Source of the DNA: CAZTCJ01 sp964612085
Lineage (GTDB): Bacteria; Pseudomonadota; Alphaproteobacteria; JAJFIK01
Direction of reading: 5' to 3'
Assembly: GCA_964612085.1 (NCBI GenBank)
Contig: CAZTCJ010000057.1
Span: forward strand, 1-25,412
DNA length: 25,412 bases
In this document: piece after piece, positions 1 through 7,711 of the stretch
Layout of the letters: each line of letters opens with the position of its first letter
Numbering within the stretch: position 1 is the stretch's first letter
Notes under the pieces: model-generated
What the model saw: the letters and a program-made list of their open reading frames with translations, nothing else
Told to the model about the DNA's origin: nothing
The model's database searches: none
Position numbers and translations under genes: made by a program

Positions 1-2161
1 TCATCAGATAAAGGTCGCCTTCATAGCGGCTGATCACCGGATAGAGCAGATAGCGCTCATCCGCCGAGACATCGAGCCCCAGGTAAAAATAGGTGTTGGG
101 AAAGGGCAGCAGCGCCGTGGCTTCGCCCGTCCCGAGATCGTGCTTGTAAAGCGTCTTGTCCTCGAAGCCCTGGCGCTCCACGTAATAAAGCGTGTTTCCG
201 GCCACGGTCCATTTGTTGTCGAGCGGCCAGCTCTGGTCCGCGACCACCTGTTTGGGCTCTTCATCCGTATCGGGAGAGAAAGACCACAGGCCCCGGCTGT
301 CCGGCTTCGTGTAAAAAAGTGTGCGGCCGTCGCTGGAGACCTTCACGGAGCGGGCGGTATCGGTGCCGATCCGTCTTGCGTCGCCGCCGTCCACGGGGAT
401 CGCCCAGATGGCCTGCGCTCCCGCGCGGTCGGAGATGAAATAGACGGTCTCACCGTCAGGGCTCCAGGCCGGGGTGGCGTCCATGGCGCCATCGGTGGTG
501 AGTTTGCGCATGCCGCCGCCGTCGGGACGGATCAGGTAAATGTCGTAATTGCCGTCGACCAGGGCGCCAAAAGCGATCCAGGCCCCATCCGGCGACCAGG
601 CGACCGTGAAGATGTTGTTGTCCTTCAGGTCGGTCAGGCGGCGCTCGTTGCTGCCGTCCGCATTGGCGACGAAGAGCTGGTTCGAGGCCGTGCGGTCGGA
701 CAGATAGACCATCTGCCGTCCGTCCGGGGAGAAAGCCGGGTTCCATTCGAAGCGGGTCGAGCGGGTCACATAATGGCGCTCGTAATAGAAGGTCGGCAGC
801 GGTGACGGGCGCGGCCGGTCGAGCGGTTCGCGCACCAGATTGACCGCTTCCTGGCGCTGGTCGAGAACCCAGGTCCGGCCATCGGGCGAGACGGCCATGG
901 CATAGACATCCGTGGACAGAGCAGCCGCTTCAACTGGCGGGCCGCCATCGAGGCGCTGGATCCACAGGCCGAAAACGTTGTTTTGATCCGTCGTCAGAAT
1001 GAAGCCCGCTGAGTCCGGCTGCCAGTCCAGGTCGAGCAGGTAGAGCTGAAGCTCTCGCACAAGGCGCGGCTGGCCTGCGGGCTTATGATCCGCACCGAGA
1101 TCCTGAACGAAAATCTCCACTTTGCGTCCGTTCGAAAAGCGCGCGAAGCCGAGCATGCTGCCATCGGGCGAGATCGTCGCCATGCCGTCCCTGCTGCCTT
1201 CCGGCGGTGCCGTGACCGGCGTTTCCTGGAAAGTGTCGAGGGCCATGCGCATGATGCGCGCCGGTTCTGCATCCTCGTGTTTTGTGTAGAACAGGGCCTG
1301 ACCGTCCCGGCTCCAGGCGACCCTGGTCATGCTGGAGGGGGTTCCGCACTCGGCTGCGCGGCGGGCGGTGCCGCCGATGGCCGACACGATATAGACATGG
1401 CAGGCGAGTTTCGGCTCCGAAATATCCCAATGCATGAACGCGATTTGATTGCCGACCGGCGACCAGACCGGGTTGCTGCTGTATCCTCCAAGGTCGGAAA
1501 GTTGCAGCAGATCGTCCGAGCCGACGGGCCGGACGAAAATCTCGAAGAGCTGCGCCTTGTTCTGGTTCCAGGCGAACACCACCTGGCTGCCGTCGGGCGA
1601 AAAGGCGGGCTGCATCTCGCGGCCGTGCATGGTGGTGAAAAGCCGCCGCGCGGGCTCGGTGTTGAGGCCTGTCGCCGGGGCGCTGGTCGGTTCGGTCACG
1701 GTCCACAGGACGCTGACGATCACGGCGACGCCGAGAAGACAAGCGGCGGCCCAAAGGGCGACCGGCCGCAGACCGTTCTCCCGGCCAGCGGGTCCCGGCG
1801 GCGGCATGGTGCCATTCAACGGGGGCGGGGGCTGATCGTCTCCCGGCGCGGCCTGGATGTCCGCATCCGTAACCAGACGGTAGCCCTTGCGCGGGATGGT
1901 GCGGATATAGCGTGGATACCGGCTGTCGTCGCCCAGGGTCCGGCGCAGATCGGAAATCACCACGGTCACGGAATGTTCGCTGACTTCCGTTCTCTGCCAT
2001 ACGGCATCCAGCAGCTCGTTTTTCGTCACCGTACGTCCGGCGTTGCGCGCCAGATAATCGAGCACGGCCACCTGGCGGGCTTCCAGGCGGCGGATGTCGC
2101 TGCCGCGCGTGGCCTCGCATGTCTCCGGGTTGATGGTCCAATCGCCAACGGAAAACTGCAT
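1..2161 (-). CDS. CadC-like winged-helix transcriptional regulator with TolB-type beta-propeller (3' end cut by window edge)
   Basis: This is a one-component, membrane-anchored transcription regulator. The open frame runs from an ATG at 2161 to the left edge with 720 residues visible. It ends in a segment reading RYEGDLYLM, which resembles the last propeller strand of such proteins, so only a few residues are probably missing. Residues 1-105 form an OmpR/PhoB-type winged helix (SEHSVTVVISDLRRTLGDD, then RYIRTIPRKGYRLV). A proline-rich linker leads to one membrane helix at about residues 133-154. The remainder is a periplasmic beta-propeller with roughly nine TolB/WD40-like repeats such as FSPDGSQVVF, WSPDGAWIAF and WSPDGETVYF. 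The architecture is that of CadC-like sensors, where the extracytoplasmic domain senses and the cytoplasmic domain binds DNA. The ligand and target genes are unknown. The upstream minus-strand neighbour is a dehydrogenase 177 bp away, so joint transcription is possible but unproven. Confidence 0.88.
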   Translation of the reverse strand, partial: MQFSVGDWTINPETCEATRGSDIRRLEARQVAVLDYLARNAGRTVTKNELLDAVWQRTEVSEHSVTVVISDLRRTLGDDSRYPRYIRTIPRKGYRLVTDADIQAAPGDDQPPPPLNGTMPPPGPAGRENGLRPVALWAAACLLGVAVIVSVLWTVTEPTSAPATGLNTEPARRLFTTMHGREMQPAFSPDGSQVVFAWNQNKAQLFEIFVRPVGSDDLLQLSDLGGYSSNPVWSPVGNQIAFMHWDISEPKLACHVYIVSAIGGTARRAAECGTPSSMTRVAWSRDGQALFYTKHEDAEPARIMRMALDTFQETPVTAPPEGSRDGMATISPDGSMLGFARFSNGRKVEIFVQDLGADHKPAGQPRLVRELQLYLLDLDWQPDSAGFILTTDQNNVFGLWIQRLDGGPPVEAAALSTDVYAMAVSPDGRTWVLDQRQEAVNLVREPLDRPRPSPLPTFYYERHYVTRSTRFEWNPAFSPDGRQMVYLSDRTASNQLFVANADGSNERRLTDLKDNNIFTVAWSPDGAWIAFGALVDGNYDIYLIRPDGGGMRKLTTDGAMDATPAWSPDGETVYFISDRAGAQAIWAIPVDGGDARRIGTDTARSVKVSSDGRTLFYTKPDSRGLWSFSPDTDEEPKQVVADQSWPLDNKWTVAGNTLYYVERQGFEDKTLYKHDLGTGEATALLPFPNTYFYLGLDVSADERYLLYPVISRYEGDLYLM

Positions 2162-2338
2162 GGGTCCGGTCCGTGTCCACCCTCTCGGTTTGGATTGAAT
2201 GGCGGTCTGTCCCGTATGGGGAGAGTCCCTTCGCCCCAATTCGACCGCTGTTAGATCAAAGCGCTGTCCGCCGCGCTTCTCAAGACAAAACCCGCCCGTG
2301 TTTTTCGTTTCCATGCAGGGACAGCGCCAGCCGGGTGC

Positions 2339-3136
2339 TCAGAGTTTGGTCATGCGGGCCAGGCCCCGAAGCCAGGCGCCTTTCAGCGCGGCGGCGAGCA
2401 GGCCCGGAAAAATGCCGATAAACCGGGCGAAAAAGCCCTGGGGGCCGGGAATAATCCGCTCCCGAGCGCCCGTTTGCGCGGCCTTAAAGATCGCCTTGGC
2501 GATGCGCACCGGTGCGATGGGCGGCTCTGCGAAGGAAAGCGCGGACGACTCGATGCCTTTCTGGCGCTCGAACAGGGGTGTTTTTACAGTGCCCGGATGG
2601 ATTATAGAGAACCGGACCGGCGTTTCGGCCATCTCCATGGCGAAAGCGTAGTGCAGGGCCCGAACCCCATGCTTGGTGGCGGAGTAGACCGCCTGGCCCT
2701 TGAGCGCCACGAAGGCGGTCATGCTGCCCAGGGTAATGAAATGGCCTGAGCCCTGGGCCTCAAAAAGCCGCGCGCCCGCCCGGAAGCCATTGGCAACGCC
2801 GGTCAGATTGACGGCGATCATGGCTTCCAATGCCTGTTGCCGGTGGTCGCGGAGATAGCCGGGATCAAGCAGGCCCGCATTGTTCACGATGATATCGATC
2901 CGGCCGAAGCACTCTTGCGCCTGGCTCAGCGCCCCATTCCAAGATGAAGGGCTGGTAACGTCGAGGGGGATGGCCTGGGCGTCCGGGCCGAGAGCGTCGG
3001 CCAGGGTCTCTGCTGCAGCGTAATCGAGATCGGCGACTGCCACCTTGTGGCCGTTCTCGATAAAAAGCCGCGCCGTGGCGCTGCCGATGCCGCCCGCCGC
3101 GCCGGTGATGAAGACGGCTGTGCTTTGCGTTAGCAT
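2339..3136 (-). CDS. SDR family NAD(P)-dependent oxidoreductase
   Basis: This is a classical short-chain dehydrogenase of 265 residues that probably oxidises or reduces an alcohol/carbonyl pair in the cytoplasm with NAD(P). The Rossmann motif TGAAGGIG lies at residues 11-18, NNAG at 85-88, the catalytic serine at 138 (LGSMT), and the YSATK pair at Tyr151/Lys155. An acidic residue follows the second strand (VAVADLD), which often goes with NAD(H) preference. I chose the ATG at 3136 because GGGGGA sits about 5 bases upstream of it. An in-frame GTG at 3148 overlaps that site and is less likely. The C-terminal part (FFARFIGIFPGLLAAALKG) is hydrophobic and may lie against a membrane, as in some lipid-acting SDRs. 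The divergent neighbour is a sterol-desaturase-type hydroxylase, so a shared lipid substrate is possible, but that is inference. The substrate cannot be named. Confidence 0.9.
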   Translation of the reverse strand: MLTQSTAVFITGAAGGIGSATARLFIENGHKVAVADLDYAAAETLADALGPDAQAIPLDVTSPSSWNGALSQAQECFGRIDIIVNNAGLLDPGYLRDHRQQALEAMIAVNLTGVANGFRAGARLFEAQGSGHFITLGSMTAFVALKGQAVYSATKHGVRALHYAFAMEMAETPVRFSIIHPGTVKTPLFERQKGIESSALSFAEPPIAPVRIAKAIFKAAQTGARERIIPGPQGFFARFIGIFPGLLAAALKGAWLRGLARMTKL

Positions 3137-3153
3137 GAGGTCCCCCACGGATC

Positions 3154-4092
3154 ATGGCCAAGGCCGTGTCTGTCTCTTATCATGCGTCCATGCTGAGCGT
3201 TTTGACCACCGTAACCGCCGCGCTGATCTGGCCCGTTCTGATGGGCGGGTCCGTCGCGGCCTTGTGGTGGGTGCTCGGATCGGAGGTCTCTCCGGCGCTG
3301 GGGATCGTGGCGATCCTGACCGCCCAGTTTTTCGTCCTGGTGACGCTTGAACAGCTCACCCCGGTTCAGGCCAAATGGAACGTCTTCAGGGATCATCAAA
3401 CCGTCAACAATATCGGCCATGCGATGCTGAGCCAGGTGGGCTTGCAGGCGGGTACGATTGCGGCGCTATGGGCGGCGCTCCAGCTCTCAGCCGCCTCCGG
3501 AGACATGGGTTGGCTGTGGCCGGGCGGCTGGCCCTTCGTCCTCCAGGTGATCCTCGGTCTGCTGATCTTCGACTTTGTCGCCTATTGGGTCCATCGCGGC
3601 TATCACGAAGTGGATTGGATGTGGCCGGTGCATCAGTTGCACCATGCGCTCGATCACATGCATGTGCTGGCAGGCGCGCGGGTTCACTTCACCGCCTATT
3701 TCGTGACGCGCGCTCTGGCGTTGACGCCGCTTTACCTCATGGGCGCGCCGGAGCTTGTGCTCATCTGGGTCGGTGCCTTGAATGCCTGGACCGGCAATCT
3801 GGGGCATTCCAATGTGCGGATGCTCTTCCCGCCGGGCTTTATTTATCTGTGGGTGACCAACCAGACCCACCATATGCATCATGAGCGGGAGATGGCGCTG
3901 TCGAACGGCAATTACGGGGCGACCCTGATTATTTATGACTTGCTGTTCGGCTCCTTCATCCATCCCAGTCGTAAGCCGCTCGTTGATATCGGCATCACGG
4001 AGGATCCGGTGGGGCGGAATTTCTTCCTGCAGGTGATCTCGCCCTTTATCTGGCCGTTTTTGCTGATCCGCCACCGGCGGGCGCAAAAGTAA
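3154..4092 (+). CDS. Sterol desaturase / fatty acid hydroxylase family membrane protein
   Basis: This is a 312-residue integral membrane protein of the fatty acid hydroxylase superfamily, which uses a di-iron centre and O2 to hydroxylate or desaturate lipids. The histidine boxes are complete: HRGYH at residues 147-151, HQLHH at 160-164 and HHMHH at 239-243, with additional histidines at 168, 170 and 178. Hydrophobic helices lie at about residues 20-42, 48-66, 97-112, 127-146 and 184-210, and a short one near 292-305. The start is uncertain. The ATG at 3154 is only 17 bp from the divergent dehydrogenase start and has a poorly spaced GAGG, while the ATG at 3190 (giving 300 residues) would leave more room for promoters but also lacks a clear ribosome site. 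The close divergent layout suggests co-regulation. The lipid substrate is unknown. Confidence 0.88.
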   Translation: MAKAVSVSYHASMLSVLTTVTAALIWPVLMGGSVAALWWVLGSEVSPALGIVAILTAQFFVLVTLEQLTPVQAKWNVFRDHQTVNNIGHAMLSQVGLQAGTIAALWAALQLSAASGDMGWLWPGGWPFVLQVILGLLIFDFVAYWVHRGYHEVDWMWPVHQLHHALDHMHVLAGARVHFTAYFVTRALALTPLYLMGAPELVLIWVGALNAWTGNLGHSNVRMLFPPGFIYLWVTNQTHHMHHEREMALSNGNYGATLIIYDLLFGSFIHPSRKPLVDIGITEDPVGRNFFLQVISPFIWPFLLIRHRRAQK

Positions 4093-4104
4093 ACGGCCTG
4101 GCCT

Positions 4105-4998
4105 TCACCCCGCACCAGCGAAAGCCGGTTTCAGATCTCGCAAGACCGTCTCGGCGAAGTCCATGAAGGCACGGATGCGGGCCGTGCGCCGCAGGTCCGG
4201 GTGGGTCAGGATCCAGATGTCGCGGGACGGGACGGGCGCACGGCGGGTGGCGCGCACCAGTCCCGGATCCGGATCCGCAAGCAGGCACGGCAGGAACGCG
4301 AGACCCAAGCCCGCGCGGGCCGCCGCCTGCTGCACGCTGACATCCGGGAAATAGCCCCAGGCGGGCACGCGGGCGAAGTCGGTCTCTTGCGTCCAGTCCG
4401 GGAACGGATCGTCCGAGCGGTCCCATCGGAGCCAGCGGCCGCTTTCGGGTGCGGATTTGAGATCGTGGGCGGTCAGATAGTCCGGACTGGCATAGACCGT
4501 CTGATGGTACGGGAACAGACGCTTGCCCACGAGGCTTTGGGGCGGATTGTTATCCATGCGGATCGCCACATCCGCTTCGTGGCGGCCCATGTCGAGAAAA
4601 TCCATGGTGGTCAGCAGATGCAGATCGAGACCGGGATAGGCGGCGGTGAACGCGGCCAGGCGCGGGGCGAAGGCTGCGACCGCCAGCGGTTCCGCCATGG
4701 TCACGATGATGCGCCCGGTCATCTCGTCGTCCTGGCCTGCGATCCGCCGTCTGACGGTGGTGAGCTGATCCGCGAAGCCTCCGGCGGCCTGGGCCAGGTC
4801 CTCGCCCGCCGAGGTGAGCACATAGCCCTCGGGCCGGCGGTCGAACAGCCGCGCGCCGGTCGCCTGTTCCAGGGTTTCGATCCGTCGGCTGACGGTCGAG
4901 TGGTGTACGCCCAGCAGCTTGGCCGCGCTGCGCACCGTCTGGCTCGCCGCCACTTGGCGGAACGTCTTGATGTCTTCCCAGTCGAGATCGCGTGTCAA
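4105..4998 (-). CDS. LysR family transcriptional regulator
   Basis: This is a LysR-type regulator. The N-terminal helix-turn-helix reads RQVAASQTVRSAAKLLGVHH followed by STVSRRIETLE, and the C-terminal part is a substrate-binding-like effector domain. I start it at TTG 4998 (297 residues, a normal length for the family), because GAACGAGG lies about 7 bases upstream and the conserved part starts right there (DLDWEDIKTFRQVA). The frame stays open to ATGs at 5088-5091, which would add a 31-residue leader of unusual composition that also covers a palindrome (5051-5067). I think that leader is really the promoter region. The gene is divergent from the MDR oxidoreductase at 5147, the classic LysR layout in which the regulator controls its neighbour and itself. 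The inducer is unknown; a quinone or electrophile would fit the target but is inference. Confidence 0.88.
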   Translation of the reverse strand: MTRDLDWEDIKTFRQVAASQTVRSAAKLLGVHHSTVSRRIETLEQATGARLFDRRPEGYVLTSAGEDLAQAAGGFADQLTTVRRRIAGQDDEMTGRIIVTMAEPLAVAAFAPRLAAFTAAYPGLDLHLLTTMDFLDMGRHEADVAIRMDNNPPQSLVGKRLFPYHQTVYASPDYLTAHDLKSAPESGRWLRWDRSDDPFPDWTQETDFARVPAWGYFPDVSVQQAAARAGLGLAFLPCLLADPDPGLVRATRRAPVPSRDIWILTHPDLRRTARIRAFMDFAETVLRDLKPAFAGAG

Positions 4999-5050
4999 AC
5001 CGGTGCCTCGTTCGGTGTTGGCGGCTATGGCGCATAGACGCACCAATCCG

Positions 5051-5067
5051 TTGCAATAATAGTGCAA
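5051..5067. promoter_or_regulatory. Palindrome in the LysR/oxidoreductase divergent intergenic region, candidate LysR operator
   Basis: The sequence reads TTGCA, seven bases, then TGCAA: a perfect 5-bp inverted repeat between the LysR start (4998) and the divergent gene start (5147). LysR proteins bind dyads of this kind, although the spacing is not the textbook T-N11-A. The first arm with the next base (TTGCAA) could also serve as a -35 element for the plus-strand gene, with GATAAT at 5076-5081 as the -10. That spacing is 19 bases, slightly long. Confidence 0.4.
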
Positions 5068-5146
5068 GACAAAGCGATAATGCGCCATCACACTGCATCA
5101 GGCAATCGCTGATCCAGGCAGGTCCGGTCAGGGGAGAGGATCTTCA

Positions 5147-6154
5147 ATGATGCGCGCAATGGTCATTCACCGCTTCGGCCCGTCATCTGTGTTCGAGCCG
5201 GCCGATCTGCCCGTCCCGGAGATCGGCGATGATGAGGTTCTGATTGCCGTGCGCGCGTCGAGCGTGAACCCGGTGGACTGGAAGATCCGCAAGGGTCTAG
5301 TGCCCGCCCTGTGTCCCTCGTTTCCCGCCGTCCTTCATCCCGATTGCGCCGGTGTCGTCGCGCAGGCCGGATCGTCCGTCTCCCATCTGAAGGAAGGGGA
5401 TAAGGTTTATGCCTTCGCTTCCGGTCTGGTGGGCAAGCAGGGCGCGCTCGCCGAGTTCATGGCCGCCGACGCGCGGATGGTCGCGCCCATGCCGCGCTCT
5501 TTGAGTTTCGAGGAAGCCGCGACTCTGCCACTGGTGGGCGTGACCAACTGGCTCGCCCTGATCGGCCGCATGCCGATCAAACCATCGAGCACGATCCTGA
5601 TTCAAGGCGGTACCGGCGGTGTCGGCTTTCTGGCGGTTCAGCTCGCCAGGGCCAAATTCGACAATTACATCTATGCCACGTGCGGCACGAGCAGAAAATG
5701 TGTGCTTGCTGAAGATCTGGGAGCGCAGAAAGCCTATAATTACAAGACGGCTGCGCCCGAGACCATCGTCAAGGACGCGACCGGAGGGCGCGGTTTCGAT
5801 ATCGTGTTCAACACCGCCGGAGCGGACGCGGTGAATGATGCCGTTGCCATGGCCGCGTTCGGCGGCACCATCCTTGATATCAACGGCACCTTTCCGACCG
5901 AAGGCCCATTTCAGTTCAAGGCCCTGGGTTTCTTAAGCATTTTCGGCGGCTATCCCATTACCCACGGTTTCGATCAGGCGCTGGTCGGCGACATTTTAAG
6001 CCAGCTCGCCACCCTGGTGGATATCGGAATGATCCGGCCCTTGATCGATCCCAACCGGTTCACCTTCGCCGAGGCGGGCGCGGCCCATGATTATCTCGAG
6101 ACCGGCAGCCCGACCGGCAAGATCGCCTTGACATCCCATTGGTCCGAAGAGTGA
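5147..6154 (+). CDS. MDR family NADPH:quinone oxidoreductase-like protein (zinc-free type)
   Basis: This is a 335-residue medium-chain dehydrogenase/reductase. The N-terminal GroES-like domain (residues 1-125) contains SSVNPVDWKIRKG and HPDCAGVV. The nucleotide-binding domain carries GGTGGVG at residues 154-160, followed by a typical LAVQLARA helix. The cysteine cluster of the structural zinc and the usual catalytic zinc ligands are absent, which places it with quinone oxidoreductase or enone-reductase types that use NADPH on quinones or unsaturated carbonyls. The start at ATG 5147 follows GGGGAGAGGA by about 7 bases; a second ATG comes directly after it. It is divergent from a LysR regulator and lies 19 bp upstream of a MAPEG gene, so the two probably form a small inducible detoxification operon. 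That role is inferred from family and context. Confidence 0.9.
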   Translation: MMRAMVIHRFGPSSVFEPADLPVPEIGDDEVLIAVRASSVNPVDWKIRKGLVPALCPSFPAVLHPDCAGVVAQAGSSVSHLKEGDKVYAFASGLVGKQGALAEFMAADARMVAPMPRSLSFEEAATLPLVGVTNWLALIGRMPIKPSSTILIQGGTGGVGFLAVQLARAKFDNYIYATCGTSRKCVLAEDLGAQKAYNYKTAAPETIVKDATGGRGFDIVFNTAGADAVNDAVAMAAFGGTILDINGTFPTEGPFQFKALGFLSIFGGYPITHGFDQALVGDILSQLATLVDIGMIRPLIDPNRFTFAEAGAAHDYLETGSPTGKIALTSHWSEE

Positions 6155-6173
6155 CGAAAGAGGAGAGACTGCC

Positions 6174-6599
6174 ATGACGTTTCCGATTGTTGCCGCCTCG
6201 CTCGGGGCATTCCTGATTATATTTCAGATGATTTTGATGCTGAATGTCGGCATGCACCGGTTCAGCACCATGATCGGCGTGGGCGTGGGAGAGGATCTGA
6301 ACCTGGAACGGAAAATGAGGCGCCATGGCAACCTCGCCGAAAACGCGGCGATTTTCACCGTGGTGCTGGCCTTTATCGAGGCTTACGGCGCCGCGCCGCT
6401 CGCCGTTTCAGGCCTGGCGGGTCTGTTCGCTGTGGCGCGGCTCTGCCATGCGCTCGGCTTCATGAGCCTGTCGGGATCCCATAATCCGGGCAGCAACCGG
6501 TTTTTTCTGGTCATGCGTTCCGGCGGCGCGTTCGGCACGGCGTTCGCGGGCCTGGGCGCGGGCGGCTATCTCGCTTTCCTGCTGTCGACGGCGGGCTGA
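6174..6599 (+). CDS. MAPEG family membrane protein
   Basis: This is a 141-residue membrane protein of the MAPEG family (membrane-associated proteins in eicosanoid and glutathione metabolism). Four hydrophobic helices are visible at about residues 4-26, 57-73, 75-95 and 112-137. The family signature is present as RRHGNLAENAA at residues 49-59, the part that contributes to glutathione binding in characterised members. Bacterial members are often glutathione transferases or peroxidases, though many are untested. The ATG at 6174 is preceded by AGAGGAGAG about 7 bases away. It follows the MDR oxidoreductase by 19 bp on the same strand and is probably co-transcribed with it, which suits handling of electrophiles or peroxides. 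A soluble glutathione transferase lies elsewhere in the window (15386-16051). Confidence 0.88.
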   Translation: MTFPIVAASLGAFLIIFQMILMLNVGMHRFSTMIGVGVGEDLNLERKMRRHGNLAENAAIFTVVLAFIEAYGAAPLAVSGLAGLFAVARLCHALGFMSLSGSHNPGSNRFFLVMRSGGAFGTAFAGLGAGGYLAFLLSTAG

Positions 6600-6614
6600 T
6601 CTCACACGGGCCGA

Positions 6615-7337
6615 TCAAAAGTCCGCGTCTTCGCGGAAATAGATCCGCCCGTCATCGGCCAAGTCTTCCACCGGCTTGTACTGAACGTAATTATGCCAGG
6701 GAGCAAGTGCTGCGCAGAACACGAAGAGATTTACGATGGTGATCACGACACCCACGGCATCGGTTGTGCCGTGGGCCTCGCCGGTGGACAGCAGGCCGTA
6801 GCCTGCGCCCAGCAGCACGATAAAGACGGCGCTCAAGATCCAGTTGGCGGGCCCCCAGCGCACCGGCGCCCGGTCGGGTTTCAGGAAATATTCCGTAAAG
6901 GACCAAATCAGCGCCAGGGCGAAAATCGCGCCATAGATAATGGGCGCCACATAAGTCACATCCGCTTCGATGCCGAGCGTGTCGCCCTGGAACATCAGCG
7001 GTTCAGTGGCCGTGAGCGCTTCGAAAAGCGCCGAAGCGGTAAAGATGCCGTGCCAGGTCAACAGCGCCAGCGGGAAGGGCGTGTGGGCGCCACGATAGCC
7101 CAGCCACAGGATCGTGAGCCCGAAGGCAAGCTGATAGCCCAGGAACATCAGGTCGCCTTCAAGACCTTCGCCCCGGTAAAGCGTGCCGAACAGGGTATTG
7201 CCCCATTGATAGCTGTCCCCGTCCATCAGGGTGCGTACAAAAGGCAGCCAGACCAGGATCATGGTCACGGCGGTCAGCACGAGCAGCAGATTGCGCAGAC
7301 CTTCGTGGAAGGGAGAACGCTTACCAAGCTCCGACAT
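6615..7337 (-). CDS. Six-helix membrane protein of unknown function
   Basis: I do not recognise this 240-residue protein. It has six predicted membrane helices at about residues 16-36, 63-81, 88-106, 128-147, 165-184 and 193-212, short loops, and an acidic C-terminus (EDLADDGRIYFREDADF). Aromatic and acidic residues occur in or near helices (WLPFVRTLMDGDSYQW, LTWHGIF, IWSFTEYF), but no catalytic or transport motif stands out. The ATG at 7337 has GGGGGCC about 6 bases upstream. It converges on the MAPEG gene (15 bp between stop codons) and is divergent from the phosphate-binding-protein gene across a 374-bp gap. It could be an integral membrane enzyme or a sensor; the sequence does not decide. 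Confidence 0.75.
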   Translation of the reverse strand: MSELGKRSPFHEGLRNLLLVLTAVTMILVWLPFVRTLMDGDSYQWGNTLFGTLYRGEGLEGDLMFLGYQLAFGLTILWLGYRGAHTPFPLALLTWHGIFTASALFEALTATEPLMFQGDTLGIEADVTYVAPIIYGAIFALALIWSFTEYFLKPDRAPVRWGPANWILSAVFIVLLGAGYGLLSTGEAHGTTDAVGVVITIVNLFVFCAALAPWHNYVQYKPVEDLADDGRIYFREDADF

Positions 7338-7347
7338 TCAGGCCCCC

Positions 7348-7376
7348 AGACTGTAGTAATAGCAGACTGTAATAGC
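7348..7376. repeat. Imperfect tandem repeat next to a gene start
   Basis: AGACTGTAGTAATAGC (7348-7363) is followed directly by AGACTGTAATAGC (7364-7376), the same unit with an internal GTA lost. It lies 11 bases upstream of the start codon of the six-helix membrane protein, so it falls in that gene's untranslated leader or promoter. It could be a repeated regulator site or simple slippage. It does not match the 11-base period of a Pho box. Confidence 0.5.
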
Positions 7377-7633
7377 GCGACTTCGCCTGCCGCCGGTCCC
7401 ACGCCCGGCGTCTCATGGATACCCAACGCGGCAAGGATGGCCATAGTGAGTCCAGAGCGCCCGCCACGCAAGACACAAGCACGGGGGCGCGGTCCGGCTT
7501 CCTGCCGCCGCCCGCACATAGCGCCAGATTTGTGAATACTTTATGGTTTTCAGACCCTTCTGTTTCGTCGCGGCGGAGGCGGGCCCGTCCGCTGAGTCGT
7601 CCGGCGCGTCACAGTCCAGGCATTTCTTCGGCC

Positions 7634-7670
7634 GGGTGTCTTGAAGTTGTCATAGGAATAGGAGACACCC
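7634..7670. promoter_or_regulatory. Inverted repeat in the leader of the pstS-like gene
   Basis: GGGTGTCT (7634-7641) and AGACACCC (7663-7670) are perfect 8-bp complementary arms separated by 21 bases. The spacer contains TTGTCATA, close to one half (CTGTCAT) of a Pho box, but the second half-site at the expected 11-base step is missing. The repeat ends 41 bases before the ATG at 7712. It may be an operator or a leader hairpin in the mRNA. No T-tract follows, so it is not a normal intrinsic terminator. Confidence 0.4.
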
Positions 7671-7711
7671 TTCCATAGTTTCGACGCCTTCGTAGAGGGG
7701 AGAAGGGTCTC

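Larger units (their letters stand above)
7338..7711. other. 374-bp divergent intergenic region
   Basis: This is the largest gap in the window, between a minus-strand membrane protein gene and the plus-strand phosphate-binding-protein gene. The short open frames inside it have arginine- and proline-rich compositions typical of spurious frames in GC-rich DNA, and I see no convincing gene. It holds a direct repeat next to the membrane-protein start (7348-7376), an AT-richer patch near 7530-7560 that may contain a promoter, and a perfect 8-bp inverted repeat in the leader of the phosphate gene (7634-7670). Confidence 0.6.

Noticed and set aside
1085..2254. Long open frames on both strands (plus 389 residues, minus 365 residues)
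   Set aside because: Both overlap the CadC-like regulator, whose own frame shows a winged helix, a membrane helix and propeller repeats. The others are Arg/Gly/Pro-rich shadows.
2162..2338. A terminator between the dehydrogenase and the regulator
   Set aside because: Only short weak stems without a clear T-tract are visible on the minus strand.
7634..7670. A complete Pho box
   Set aside because: Only one half-site resembling CTGTCAT is seen; the second is absent at the 11-base step, so I report only the inverted repeat.
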